Notes: a model not told the origin generated them from the sequence alone. Shown: positions 44,953-53,796, counted from the stretch's first letter. The stretch is DNA of 64,000 nucleotides from an uncultured Fibrobacter sp. (GCA_946414025.1 CAMKMX010000002.1:62001-126000); one strand, 5' to 3'. A program made the numbers and translations.

Positions 44953-46244
44953 AACGACTGCTTTACAGGGATTTGTTGGTGTGGAAGGCCTCTAAGCACC
45001 GAAAACCGCTCATCTTGAACGGAGCGCGTCAGGTCGGGAAAACCTGGCTACTCAAGGAATTTGGCCAGCGGGAATACGAATCTGTTGCCTATATCAACTG
45101 TGAAAAAGCAGAAAATCTAGATGATGTTTTTGAAAATTTTGACACCCATCGCTTGGTGCGGTCCTTGTCGGCGCTTTCGGGTGTGGACATTCTGCCCGGA
45201 AAGACTCTGCTTATACTGGACGAAATTCAGGAGTTTCCTAGGGCACTGACAAGCCTCAAGTATTTATGTGAAGACGCTCCTGAATATCATGTTGTTGTTG
45301 CCGGCTCCTTGCTCGGAATCGCACTCCATGCGGGGGTATCTTTCCCTGTAGGCAAGGTGGATTTTTTAAAGCTCTATCCCCTAACATTTGAAGAGTTCCT
45401 GCTAGCAAGCAAAAAAGACCTAGCTGCAGAAGCTCTGAACAAAAAGGACTGGGATACGCTTAAATCGCTTTCGACGATGTTCGTGGAACTTTTACGTCAA
45501 TACTATTATGTGGGCGGGATGCCTGCCGTAGTGTCCGCATTCCTTGAAGGGAGCGGCCCTGCAGAAGTCCGTAAAATACAAAAGCAAATTCTTGCTGATT
45601 ACGAGAATGATTTTTCGAAACACGCTCCTCCGCACGAACACGCGAGGATCAAAATGATTTGGGATTCCATTCCGCGTCAGTTGTCGAAAGAGAACAAGAA
45701 ATTCCTGTATAGCGCATTGAAAAAAGGCGAACGAGCATCCAAATATGAACTAGCATTGCAATGGCTTTTAGATGCGGGCCTCGTGTACAAAATCCAGCGT
45801 GTAAACAAGGTGCAAATGCCTCTCCGCTTTTACGAAGAACCAACCATTTATAAACTATTCATGCTAGATGTTGGGTTATTGGGAGCACAAATGGATGTGA
45901 GTGCCGAAAAGGTGCTTATCGGAGAAAAAATTTTTTCGGAGTATAGCGGCGCCTTTGCCGAGGAATACGTCTTGACTCAGCTTATGGCAATGGAGAAATT
46001 TGTTCGTTATTACTCTACAAACGATTCCCAAGTGGAACTGGATTTTGTTGTGCAGACAAATGACCGCGTCATTCCTGTTGAAGTCAAGGCCGAAGAAAAT
46101 GTACGTTCAAAGTCGCTGCGAACCTTTATTGAACGCAATAGTGATTTAGTGGGACTCCGCTTCTCGATGAAACCTTACATAAACCAGCAATGGATGGAGA
46201 ATGTCCCGCTATTTGCCGTGCAGGGATATTTTAAGGATAATTAG
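44949..46244 (+). CDS. AAA_14/DUF4143 ATP-binding protein
   Basis: A 431-aa protein of a very common accessory ATPase family. P-loop LNGARQVGKTWLL at about residues 22-34, Walker B LLILDEIQEFP at about 89-99, arginine-finger-like VVAGSLLG, and a C-terminal DUF4143 domain with DFVVQTNDRVIPVEVK, a PD-(D/E)XK-like fold remnant. The biological role of these proteins is not settled. They are often linked to toxin-antitoxin-like or mobile loci. No ribosome-binding site at normal spacing is present. The TATATT-N6-ATG geometry suggests a leaderless message. Confidence 0.9.
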   Translation: MERLLYRDLLVWKASKHRKPLILNGARQVGKTWLLKEFGQREYESVAYINCEKAENLDDVFENFDTHRLVRSLSALSGVDILPGKTLLILDEIQEFPRALTSLKYLCEDAPEYHVVVAGSLLGIALHAGVSFPVGKVDFLKLYPLTFEEFLLASKKDLAAEALNKKDWDTLKSLSTMFVELLRQYYYVGGMPAVVSAFLEGSGPAEVRKIQKQILADYENDFSKHAPPHEHARIKMIWDSIPRQLSKENKKFLYSALKKGERASKYELALQWLLDAGLVYKIQRVNKVQMPLRFYEEPTIYKLFMLDVGLLGAQMDVSAEKVLIGEKIFSEYSGAFAEEYVLTQLMAMEKFVRYYSTNDSQVELDFVVQTNDRVIPVEVKAEENVRSKSLRTFIERNSDLVGLRFSMKPYINQQWMENVPLFAVQGYFKDN

Positions 46245-46253
46245 GAATATTGC

Positions 46254-46283
46254 AAAAACTCCCCGAGCACGGAACCGGGGAGT
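46254..46283 (-). terminator. Minus-strand terminator of the microprotein unit
   Basis: ACTCCCCG pairs with CGGGGAGT around a 10-nt loop. On the minus strand the stem runs into TTTTTG, closing the HicA-like and microprotein unit. It also lies just after the ATPase stop on the plus strand but has few T there. Confidence 0.8.
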
Positions 46284-46307
46284 GGGTTTACTTGGTCGGT
46301 GGTGGAG

Positions 46308-46421
46308 CTACTTGCCCTTAGGCGGATTGCCGCCACGACCGCCACCAGACTTGCCTCCTGTAGTAGAAGGCCATCCGGCTCCATGAGGATTGATGGGCGG
46401 CTGTCCGTTATGCTTAGACAT
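46308..46421 (-). CDS. 37-aa Gly/Pro-rich microprotein
   Basis: ATG at 46421 with a perfect GGAGGT site; ends TAG at 46308. The product begins MSKHNGQPPINPHGAGWPST and ends in a glycine/arginine/lysine-rich tail (GGKSGGGRGG...PPKGK). It is the second gene of a minus-strand pair, 14 bp behind the HicA-like gene, with a terminator directly after it. No known antitoxin fold is visible. It could be an RNA-binding peptide, an inhibitor, or a precursor peptide. Function unknown. That it is a real gene is supported by its site, terminator and sigma-54 promoter context. Confidence 0.7.
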   Translation of the reverse strand: MSKHNGQPPINPHGAGWPSTTGGKSGGGRGGNPPKGK

Positions 46422-46435
46422 AGATATTACCTCCT

Positions 46436-46717
46436 TTATGCTGCTAAGGGTGAAGATTGTTGGGAAACGGATTCGTTTCTAATCCATCCGACTTGGATGA
46501 AATACTGTCGCAAATAGCGATAGTAATCCCGTCGAAAATTTTCAAAAGTCCTTGGATCACTAGGGGTGCTCGGGACCACGATAGATTTATTGGCATACTC
46601 CGCTATATGGCGAAAGATGACGTGTTTACCGTGTCTAACGATTTCCCATTGACCAGAACGAAGAATGTTTTGAACGAAATCGCGGATGTTTTTGTTACTG
46701 GATATGTACTGTTGCAT
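46436..46717 (-). CDS. HicA-like small RNA-binding protein (possible mRNA interferase)
   Basis: A 93-aa protein. The pattern NIRDFVQNILRSGQWEIVRH, then GKHVIFRH, then SIVVPSTPSDPRTFENFRRD resembles the double-stranded-RNA-binding-like fold of HicA toxins, where a conserved Gly-x-His near the middle is catalytic. Here it is G-K-H. A usual HicB antitoxin gene is absent; the only partner is the 37-aa microprotein. AACAGGA precedes the start, and a sigma-54 promoter sits about 40 bp upstream. The HicA relation is moderately supported. Toxicity is unknown. Confidence 0.58.
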   Translation of the reverse strand: MQQYISSNKNIRDFVQNILRSGQWEIVRHGKHVIFRHIAEYANKSIVVPSTPSDPRTFENFRRDYYRYLRQYFIQVGWIRNESVSQQSSPLAA

Positions 46718-46756
46718 TGCGTTATTCCTGTTTTATTGAAGGTTGTGCAAATGCAA

Positions 46757-46773
46757 TGCAAAAAAGGTGCCAG
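46757..46773 (-). promoter_or_regulatory. Sigma-54 promoter for the HicA-like unit
   Basis: On the minus strand the sequence reads CTGGCACCTTTTTTGCA. GG and GC are exactly 10 bases apart, matching the -24/-12 consensus (YTGGCACG-N4-TTGCW) at all but one position. Predicted start of transcription is near 46746, giving a leader of about 29 nt before ATG 46717. Confidence 0.85.
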
Positions 46774-46834
46774 TTGCCCAAAAGGACTTTTTGAATAAAA
46801 AAAAGCAACTTTTTTTTGATAAGCGTCACTAGAT

Positions 46835-46872
46835 GAGAAAAATTTTTCTCTAATAAGAATTTTTTTTCTTAT
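46835..46872. promoter_or_regulatory. Two inverted repeats midway between divergent sigma-54 promoters
   Basis: GAGAAAAATTTTTCTC (46835-46850) is a perfect 16-bp palindrome. ATAAGAA...TTCTTAT (46853-46872) is a second inverted repeat. They lie 60-90 bp upstream of both -24/-12 elements, where an enhancer-binding protein hexamer would bind. Candidate sites for the HTH of the activator encoded at 52219. Confidence 0.55.
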
Positions 46873-46923
46873 ATTGTCGAATAGGAAATCTCTTATTTTT
46901 AGAAAAAGCACGCGACAAATAAG

Positions 46924-46940
46924 CTGGCGCGTTTTTTGCA
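46924..46940 (+). promoter_or_regulatory. Sigma-54 promoter for the helicase operon
   Basis: CTGGCGCGTTTTTTGCA, with GG (46926-46927) and GC (46938-46939) exactly 10 bases apart. It matches the -24/-12 consensus except A to G in the first block, and is near-identical to the divergent promoter at 46757. Predicted start near 46951, with a short leader containing GGAGG before ATG 46973. Confidence 0.87.
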
Positions 46941-46972
46941 GTAAAGATTGGGCCCAACAATGGAGGCTTACC

Positions 46973-49555
46973 ATGAGTTTAGTTAGCTACTTATCATTAA
47001 GCACGAATTCTGGAAAGATGGCGTTCGAAGCGCGCAAGACACTGAAGCCATACCGAGACTTCCTAAATCGGCAGATACAATGTATTGATAGATGCAATGT
47101 CGTCAAAAAGGCAGAGTGGACTCCGTTCACGGACGAAACGGAAAACACGAATAAAACTGACCAAGAAGGCTCCGATAACGAAATTGACAAGGTCAAAAAC
47201 AAAAGGACTTTATATAAGATTCGCCTCAATCCCATTAGCGAAAAAGATGATTTAGATGTTTTCTTTACGGAAGAGAATATCAGCCAATTATACGCAATTG
47301 ATCCCATAGAAGATAACATGAAAATCAAATGGGATAATTTCAAAGCCTGCAAAAAAATTCAAGTTGTCAATTCCAACGAAGAAGAATACACTTTAATCTT
47401 GGACGCAGTGCCTCAAAAAAAATGGATAGCGATTCGCCCCGACACATACCAGCTAAAAAAGCAACTGGAAGCGATTGACCGTCTTTACGAGAGCCCAAAC
47501 CCACGCTTATCTCCGATAACTCGACTATTGCTTGATAATAACGAATGGACAAATTTATGGAATGATGTTGAGCAGGAATACACCAAAGACTCCGTTGACT
47601 GGCAACTATTAGACAACGATTCCTTTGATGGTGTTGACGAACAGCGTCAATTTGTACTGAAAGTGCTCAATACTCCTGAATTCGCTTTTTTAGAAGGCCC
47701 TCCGGGATCAGGGAAAACACGTGCAATCTGTGAAACGATTCGATTACTTATTTCAGAAGGGAAAAGGGTTCTACTATGCGCTTCCACACATGTTGCCGTA
47801 GACAATGTTCTAGAACGGCTGATGGACGAGAAAAACGAATGGCGTAAACAAATTATCCCCGTAAGAATTGCGCGGAACGAAGACCGAATATCTTCGGATA
47901 TCGCAAAAAAATACAGCTTAAGAAGATTTGTAAAAGAAGAAAAGAACCGAATAAGCAAGGAACTAAAAAATAAAGTTCGCAATAGCGCTCACAACGCAAT
48001 GATTGAACTAGTGGAAAGCGAAAATGGTGCAGCAGATGGATTGATGCGTCTAATTCTTGATTCTGCCAATCTCGTTTGCGGAACAACCATAGGGATCCTG
48101 CAACACCCTGATATTAAGGACTCATCCGATTTAATGGCTCCGTTCGACTATCTAATTATAGATGAAGCCTCTAAAACTACATTTCAGGAATTCCTCGTTC
48201 CTGCGATGTGGGCAAAACACTGGATCCTTGTCGGAGACGTGAATCAGCTTTCGCCCTATGTAGACGATGCAGAACTTTCTAATAATTTGCAGTATTATTG
48301 TGCCGACGAAACTCTTAGAAACATTGCAAGCGATATTTTTCATATTAAAACTAAGAGCAAAAATGAACACCACGGGGTTCTTGTCGAGTGTAATGATAAA
48401 ACAACAAAAGAACTTTATATAAAGCACTGCGCTCAAATTCATGCTACCTACATTGATTTAGATCGCAGCAATAGATTTGATGGAAATGAAAATGTAATCT
48501 ATTTAGGCAAGGCAGAAAAAATCAATACCGCATGTAAATGGATTCGCCAACAGAAAACAGGAAGATACCTTATCCGACAAGAAGGGCAGTCGGCATACAA
48601 ACTAATAGAAGGTAAAAAAAGACAGGATTCTTCTTCCTGGGAAGCGGATTTGTCATGGCGCATAGCGACTAGTTATGACCTTCGCAAAAGTGAACAGTCA
48701 AAAAACAGGGAACGTCTAAATGACGAAATAAATCAATTATGCGATTTAATGCAAAAAATTTCTGGCAATGATATCAGACCGCAAATAGAACGATTACGCC
48801 ATGTCGCCTTACCGTCGATTCTTGAACTATTGAAGGATGGATTCAACGGAGAACATGAAATTCAAAGCGCCATAACCAACGGATTACCAGAAGACGTGTA
48901 TAAAGCAAGAGCTCAGCGCATAAGTTTTCAGCATAGGATGCATCCAGAAATTGCGGAACTGTCCAAAAAGTATATCTATAATAACGAAGCCTTAAATTCA
49001 TCGGCAAAAATGGCAAGTTCTCGTTCCACATTCTGGCCATGTTCAAGGCACATCCTCTGGACTGGCAGCATGAAAAGTCATGCGGTACTGGAAGACGAAA
49101 AACAAAAAAACGCAAACTCTCACGAATGCCATGTGATTATGAAGAAAATGGAGGAGTTTGTTGAATGGGCAAAAAAGAATCCTAATCCCGAAGTAAAGCC
49201 CAATGGGATTTGGGAAGTGGCAATCCTTTCCTTTTATCAAGGACAGGAACGAATACTATGGAAGGCTTTTGCCCCAAAACGCAAGCAATGGGAAAAAATA
49301 ATCCGTTTAAACGTGTGTACAATCGATAGATTCCAGGGACACGAGGCTGACTTAGTCTTCATTTCGTTTGTTAAATCCTACCCTACTAGTTTTCTGTTGT
49401 CGCAAAACCGCTTGAATGTTGCCTTAACACGAGCCAAGTACCAGTGTTTTCTTGTTGGCAATCGAGAAGCCTTGCACCACTCGTTGGAAAAAGATCGGCA
49501 GAACGAATTCCTTTACCATATCACAGATGAAATTGACTACGAGAAAACTGTATAG
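46973..49555 (+). CDS. UPF1/Dna2-like superfamily 1 helicase
   Basis: An 860-aa protein. I chose ATG 46973 (MSLVSYLSLSTNSG) because GGAGG lies just upstream. A longer frame from 46874 would include the sigma-54 promoter. Helicase motifs: Walker A EGPPGSGKTRA (about 241-251), motif Ia LLCASTHVAVDNV, Walker B YLIIDEAS (about 393-400), GDVNQLSP, then C-terminal SFQHRMHPEIAEL, TIDRFQGHEADLVFISF and NRLNVALTRAK. This is the UPF1-like SF1B set, acting on RNA or DNA. The roughly 240-residue N-terminal region is unassigned. First gene of a four-gene operon with a PLD nuclease and a CARF-AAA+ activator. Confidence 0.92.
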   Translation: MSLVSYLSLSTNSGKMAFEARKTLKPYRDFLNRQIQCIDRCNVVKKAEWTPFTDETENTNKTDQEGSDNEIDKVKNKRTLYKIRLNPISEKDDLDVFFTEENISQLYAIDPIEDNMKIKWDNFKACKKIQVVNSNEEEYTLILDAVPQKKWIAIRPDTYQLKKQLEAIDRLYESPNPRLSPITRLLLDNNEWTNLWNDVEQEYTKDSVDWQLLDNDSFDGVDEQRQFVLKVLNTPEFAFLEGPPGSGKTRAICETIRLLISEGKRVLLCASTHVAVDNVLERLMDEKNEWRKQIIPVRIARNEDRISSDIAKKYSLRRFVKEEKNRISKELKNKVRNSAHNAMIELVESENGAADGLMRLILDSANLVCGTTIGILQHPDIKDSSDLMAPFDYLIIDEASKTTFQEFLVPAMWAKHWILVGDVNQLSPYVDDAELSNNLQYYCADETLRNIASDIFHIKTKSKNEHHGVLVECNDKTTKELYIKHCAQIHATYIDLDRSNRFDGNENVIYLGKAEKINTACKWIRQQKTGRYLIRQEGQSAYKLIEGKKRQDSSSWEADLSWRIATSYDLRKSEQSKNRERLNDEINQLCDLMQKISGNDIRPQIERLRHVALPSILELLKDGFNGEHEIQSAITNGLPEDVYKARAQRISFQHRMHPEIAELSKKYIYNNEALNSSAKMASSRSTFWPCSRHILWTGSMKSHAVLEDEKQKNANSHECHVIMKKMEEFVEWAKKNPNPEVKPNGIWEVAILSFYQGQERILWKAFAPKRKQWEKIIRLNVCTIDRFQGHEADLVFISFVKSYPTSFLLSQNRLNVALTRAKYQCFLVGNREALHHSLEKDRQNEFLYHITDEIDYEKTV

Positions 49556-49564
49556 GGGTATATT

Positions 49565-50695
49565 ATGAAAAACGACTTGATATTAAATAAATACTTGAAA
49601 CGGCATACCCATATAGTTAAAGCGACTATTGCGACGCGTAAGCCATGTAGGTTTCCCAAGCCTTTATTACACCTATTGCAGGAGAAAGGTGTTCTCACGC
49701 CGAATACGGTCGCTTCAGAACTTTTGTGTAACCCCCATTTAACTAAGGTTGCCCAATCATGGATTAACGCCGCTTTCTCACAGGGGCTTATTTCTCAAGA
49801 TGACAACGGAGAGATGTTGATAACAGAAGAAGGCAAGAAGTATCTTGAAAATGGCAAGGCATTCGTTCCCGAAGAAGGCGAATGGATGATTACATTTTGC
49901 GATGCAGATCCTCGCATTGAAAATCGCATCATAAAGATAGAGAAGGTTTACTCAGCCAAGATGCCGTTTGACCTACGAAAAGAATTGGATAACTGTATAC
50001 AACGGAGTAGCCGATCTCTTTATTTAAAAAAAATATACGATACCGATATAAGTTCTATGTTAGAATCTGAAAATATTGTAAAAACACTTAATGGTAAAGA
50101 ATATCGAATTATTGATATAAATACAGAAGAAAGTCCATGGATTTCCTCAGAAGAGGACTTTTGTATCCAATGGAATGTTTCAAAAAAGAGTGTTTCCTAT
50201 AACTATGAAAATCACGAATATCCAATGGATTCTTTACCTAGTTGGGCGAAAGAGACAAAAGAGGACATCATCTCTCAGGCCGTAACAAATAAATTAAACC
50301 TAATGAATCTAGATATATGTTTCAATAAAAACGGAAAACTTGAAATTCCGTACTCCGAATCCCTTTCCGATGAAATCAAACGAAATCTGGCAATCAAATG
50401 CCCAATAAGTCAAACAAGCGTAGGGAATTGGGATGAAACATCCATTCCTGTTGAAGTCGTGCCGATGACAGAATCTGATGCAGACGAATGGTTCCGTTGG
50501 CTGTTTATAGATGGAATAAACAACTATTTAACAAAAAAGAATTTTAATGTCTTAACAGAATCAATTTCCCAAAAATTAGATTGGCAGCAAGATGAAATAG
50601 GAAAAGAAGATTTCTTGAAAGATATTTTAGAAAACTGCGAAGTAGTCAAAGAGAAAAAAATGTTTATACAGGCAACTCTAGACTGGAACCTTTAA
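49565..50695 (+). CDS. Winged-helix-like operon protein, unknown function
   Basis: A 376-aa protein. The N-terminal 90 residues look like a winged helix (LLHLLQEKGVLTPNTVASEL, then WINAAFSQGLISQDDNGEML, then ITEEGKKYL). The rest (for example EGEWMITFCDADPRIENRI) matches no family I recognise. It lies 9 bp after the helicase gene and 10 bp before the PLD gene, so it is translationally close to both. Probably an adaptor or nucleic-acid-binding part of the same complex. That is inferred from position only. Confidence 0.7.
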   Translation: MKNDLILNKYLKRHTHIVKATIATRKPCRFPKPLLHLLQEKGVLTPNTVASELLCNPHLTKVAQSWINAAFSQGLISQDDNGEMLITEEGKKYLENGKAFVPEEGEWMITFCDADPRIENRIIKIEKVYSAKMPFDLRKELDNCIQRSSRSLYLKKIYDTDISSMLESENIVKTLNGKEYRIIDINTEESPWISSEEDFCIQWNVSKKSVSYNYENHEYPMDSLPSWAKETKEDIISQAVTNKLNLMNLDICFNKNGKLEIPYSESLSDEIKRNLAIKCPISQTSVGNWDETSIPVEVVPMTESDADEWFRWLFIDGINNYLTKKNFNVLTESISQKLDWQQDEIGKEDFLKDILENCEVVKEKKMFIQATLDWNL

Positions 50696-50705
50696 GGAGG
50701 ATTGA

Positions 50706-52229
50706 ATGATTAAGACCAAAACAATTGACAATGCCTCAAAAACATTTAGCGGATGGAATCGCGAAAAACAAGATATGAGACTTAGCCACTTCAATACCGA
50801 ACATTTTGTATGCGACTGTATTGATGAGGCAGAAGAAATGGTTTGTATAACAACCTTCCTTTTGGCGGATAGAAAAGTTGTTGATGCAGTAAAGAGTGCA
50901 GCAAATAGAGGTGCTCGAATTTATTTATTAATAGCCTCTGAAAATACGCTTGAAAAGAATTACGAATCGGAAGATGATTTTTCAAAAAAATGCATTGTTT
51001 CACACATTATGTTATTGGATGAATTATCTGGGAAAATATTTATCCGTTCGGCACCATCTAACCATGCAAAATTTGTATTCATTGATCCATATACCAATAA
51101 TGCTAAAGGCTGTATTACTACCGGAAATTTCACTGATGAAGGTATTGGTGGAAGAAACGAAGAGATGCACTATGCTCTAGAAAAAAAAGAAGTAGATGTG
51201 CTCGCGAATTATTTCAAGCATGCTTTTTGGAATTGCGCGAAACATGAAATGCGTTCTAGGCAGTTCGTACCTGCAGAAAAAATGATGATTTCTGTAGATT
51301 TGCCTACAAAAACAACGCAATCTATTGTAACATCCTTAGATGGAAACAAATCTCTACATGATGCATGCTTGAGCATGGTAAAAAAGGCATCTAAATCACT
51401 CGTCGTTTCTGCATTTGGATTTGACAATCGCAACGATATCGTTCAGGAAATTGCCAAGAAGGCCAAAGAAGGCGTTAAAGTTATAGTTTTATCCCGAATA
51501 CGTCCCAAAAATAACGAAGCCGTAGAAGTCTTGCATAAAGCGGGAGCGACTGTATATGGCTTCCGTTACTTGCATGCCAAATGCATCATCGCTGATGATT
51601 CTAAAGCAATAATGATGACTGCAAATTTTGAGGATGTTAGCTTCTACAAGAGTTTTGAAGTTGGAGCCTTGATAACAGAGAAGAAGATTATCAGCGCATA
51701 TTCTGACATGCTGAATAACTGGATTGAAAATTCCGGATGGCAACTCCAATTAAACACGAAATTGGGAAATTTGAATGGCGAAGTCATTCAGTTGAAAGAT
51801 TCAAATTTTGATAAGAAAAAAGAAATCGTAAACTCTATAACATTTGATTGCGGAATACACTCCCCATCTCTTGAACTTATCGGTAATTTTGAGCCAAAAG
51901 AAGAAATCAAAAAGCACGAACTTATGCTTTCAGATGAAAAAATTTATGCCACAATCGGTTATTCATGGGAATGTGAGCCTCCTCGTCTAGAATATGGAAG
52001 TATGGAGATAAGAAAGAAACGGGATAAAGGATCCCCGATTAATCCTAATGAATTGCGGGGTTCCTTATTAAAAAGAATGCAACAAGCAGACACGGAATCC
52101 TATAATCCTAAAATATTCACGGAGCCCTCCGGAAGAATGGTTGTCGCTATCCAGGATGACTCTGAATTGGAAAAGGCCATTGAGCTAAAGAAGAAGACGA
52201 AATGCGAGGCTATTGTCTATGAAAAGTAA
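50706..52229 (+). CDS. Phospholipase D-family (HKD) nuclease-like protein
   Basis: A 507-aa protein with two HxKx4D motifs: HAKFVFID at about residue 120, followed by CITTGNFTDEG, and HAKCIIAD at about 290, followed by MMTANFE. Two complete HKD halves in one chain form the usual active site of PLD-family nucleases (NucC-unrelated, as in DISARM DrmC or type II Mokosh). The C-terminal 150 residues are unassigned. Preceded by AAGGAGG. Its end overlaps the start of the activator gene, so the two are coupled. Confidence 0.88.
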   Translation: MIKTKTIDNASKTFSGWNREKQDMRLSHFNTEHFVCDCIDEAEEMVCITTFLLADRKVVDAVKSAANRGARIYLLIASENTLEKNYESEDDFSKKCIVSHIMLLDELSGKIFIRSAPSNHAKFVFIDPYTNNAKGCITTGNFTDEGIGGRNEEMHYALEKKEVDVLANYFKHAFWNCAKHEMRSRQFVPAEKMMISVDLPTKTTQSIVTSLDGNKSLHDACLSMVKKASKSLVVSAFGFDNRNDIVQEIAKKAKEGVKVIVLSRIRPKNNEAVEVLHKAGATVYGFRYLHAKCIIADDSKAIMMTANFEDVSFYKSFEVGALITEKKIISAYSDMLNNWIENSGWQLQLNTKLGNLNGEVIQLKDSNFDKKKEIVNSITFDCGIHSPSLELIGNFEPKEEIKKHELMLSDEKIYATIGYSWECEPPRLEYGSMEIRKKRDKGSPINPNELRGSLLKRMQQADTESYNPKIFTEPSGRMVVAIQDDSELEKAIELKKKTKCEAIVYEK

Positions 52230-53655
52230 TATGGTAACTCTATTAACATGGTCCTCTGAGAATCACGACCCAGAGGTCATAAAAAACGTTTTAAAAGACC
52301 TAAAAAAAGCAAAACATATCGTAAACAAGGTTTATTACCTTTACCAGCCATCTCAAGAAAAAAAACTTGTGGAAATCAAACAATTATGCCCTTGTTTGGA
52401 ACCCATTTGCATTGATTTAGACAAACCGACTGATCACAAGAAAATTTACGATGAAATCCGCAATAAAGTATTACCCTTTGTTGCTAAAATTCAGAATCTC
52501 TTTATCAATATTTCTCCTGGCACCCCCGCGATGCATGCTGTTTGGCTTATTCTGTACGCTGCCGGATCATTTTCATCTGGAACACAATTGATTTCATCGC
52601 AAAAGAACCGTATTACTGGGGAAACTTCTTGTGATGATGTAGACTTTCCGATTACCACTTACCTAAGCGAACTCCGTAAATATGAAAAGGAAAATCCGAA
52701 CGAGCCTTATTACGAACCCGAGGCAAAATCAAAAGCAAGACAACTGGCTTTAGAAAAAGTAAGGGCTTATGCAAGTATTCAAGGGGTGCCTATGCTTTTG
52801 CTGGGTGAACGAGGCATTGGCAAAAGTCGTCTTGTAGAATCGTATATAGCATCAATAAAAAAGAAAAAAGTTGTTACAGTTGCTTGCGGTACCTTGGATT
52901 CAACATTGGCAGAATCAGCAATGTTTGGTCACAAGATGGGTTCTTTTACGGGCGCGATCAACGACAAAACGGGATATCTGGAAGAGGCCAACGGCAAAAT
53001 CCTTTTCTTAGACGAAATTCAAGATTTGCCTAAAAATGTCCAACGCAAACTACTCCGAACATTACAAGATAAGGATCACCGCTACCGCATTCTTGGCGAT
53101 ACAAAAGAAGCAAAGGCTAATATTGAACTTGTTTGTGCGTCTAACTTGACTGAAAAGGAACTTCGTCAAAAACTGGATCCTGATTTTTACGATCGAATCA
53201 GTTTTTATAAAGTCGCATTGCCCCCGCTGCGTGAATGCCGTGAAGATGTTTTTGACGACTGGAAAGAAGTTTGGAAGACGGTTCGACTGGACAGCTGTCC
53301 GATAGAAGCGCCAATGGATGATTTGTTGAAAAATTTTTTAACAACATCAGATTTACCAGGAAACTTCCGTTCTCTACAGACGATTGCATACCAGTTTATT
53401 GCATGGCAAGATAAAAAAACAACAAATGAGATATTACATAATATATCTTTTAACAATAATCCAATAACAGATTGTTTCAACATCGAAGACTTTGCCGAAT
53501 TCCAAAACTTATCTTGGCAAGAGGCGACAAAGCATTTTCAGCATAAATTTGCAGAATACTCCTGCAATAAATGCGAAACGCAAGGAATTGCCGCGCAAAA
53601 ACTCGGTTGCACAACAAAAACGCTACAGAACGCACTGAAAGAGATAAAAAAATAG
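52219..53655 (+). CDS. RtcR-like CARF-AAA+-HTH sigma-54 activator
   Basis: A 478-aa protein read from ATG 52219 (GAGG upstream; TTG 52213 and ATG 52231 are alternatives). Residues 1 to about 150 form a Rossmann-like CARF domain whose signature loop is INISPGTPAM (Asn97), equivalent to the ligand-binding NxTGGTxxM. An AAA+ sigma-54-interaction domain follows: Walker A GERGIGKSR (196-204), the sigma-54-contacting GAFTGA loop as GSFTGA (241-246), Walker B FLDEIQ (Asp265-Glu266). The C-terminus is a Fis-like HTH (GIAAQKLGCTTKTLQNALKE). The same architecture is known in RtcR, which senses RNA-damage-type ligands. The -24/-12 promoters upstream of its own operon are the natural targets. Confidence 0.9.
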   Translation: MKSNMVTLLTWSSENHDPEVIKNVLKDLKKAKHIVNKVYYLYQPSQEKKLVEIKQLCPCLEPICIDLDKPTDHKKIYDEIRNKVLPFVAKIQNLFINISPGTPAMHAVWLILYAAGSFSSGTQLISSQKNRITGETSCDDVDFPITTYLSELRKYEKENPNEPYYEPEAKSKARQLALEKVRAYASIQGVPMLLLGERGIGKSRLVESYIASIKKKKVVTVACGTLDSTLAESAMFGHKMGSFTGAINDKTGYLEEANGKILFLDEIQDLPKNVQRKLLRTLQDKDHRYRILGDTKEAKANIELVCASNLTEKELRQKLDPDFYDRISFYKVALPPLRECREDVFDDWKEVWKTVRLDSCPIEAPMDDLLKNFLTTSDLPGNFRSLQTIAYQFIAWQDKKTTNEILHNISFNNNPITDCFNIEDFAEFQNLSWQEATKHFQHKFAEYSCNKCETQGIAAQKLGCTTKTLQNALKEIKK

Positions 53656-53691
53656 AATTAGCTCCCCTCAAAAAATCATATATTCCCTACT

Positions 53692-53796
53692 ATGGACACG
53701 GAAAAGAAAATAGCCCTGATTATTGACTGCGACAACGCCAAGGCGGACGCCATCTACGGCATCATGGAAGAACTCTCCAAGTTCGGGGAGTGCTAA
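53692..53796 (+). pseudogene. Truncated NYN-domain (LabA-like) gene, 5' remnant
   Basis: A 34-codon frame, MDTEKKIALIIDCDNAKADA then IYGIMEELSKFGEC. It matches the start of NYN/PIN-like RNase-fold proteins, which begin with ALLIDxDN followed by an alpha-helix and then a second strand. Translation stops at TAA 53796 exactly where an operator-like repeat begins. The remaining 200 or so residues expected are missing and are not found downstream. TATATT lies seven bases before its ATG. Read as a gene cut by acquisition of the ATPase cassette that follows. Confidence 0.7.

Noticed and set aside
46873..46972. Longer helicase start at 46874
   Set aside because: The extra 33 codons overlap the sigma-54 promoter and would precede its transcription start. 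ATG 46973 has GGAGG.
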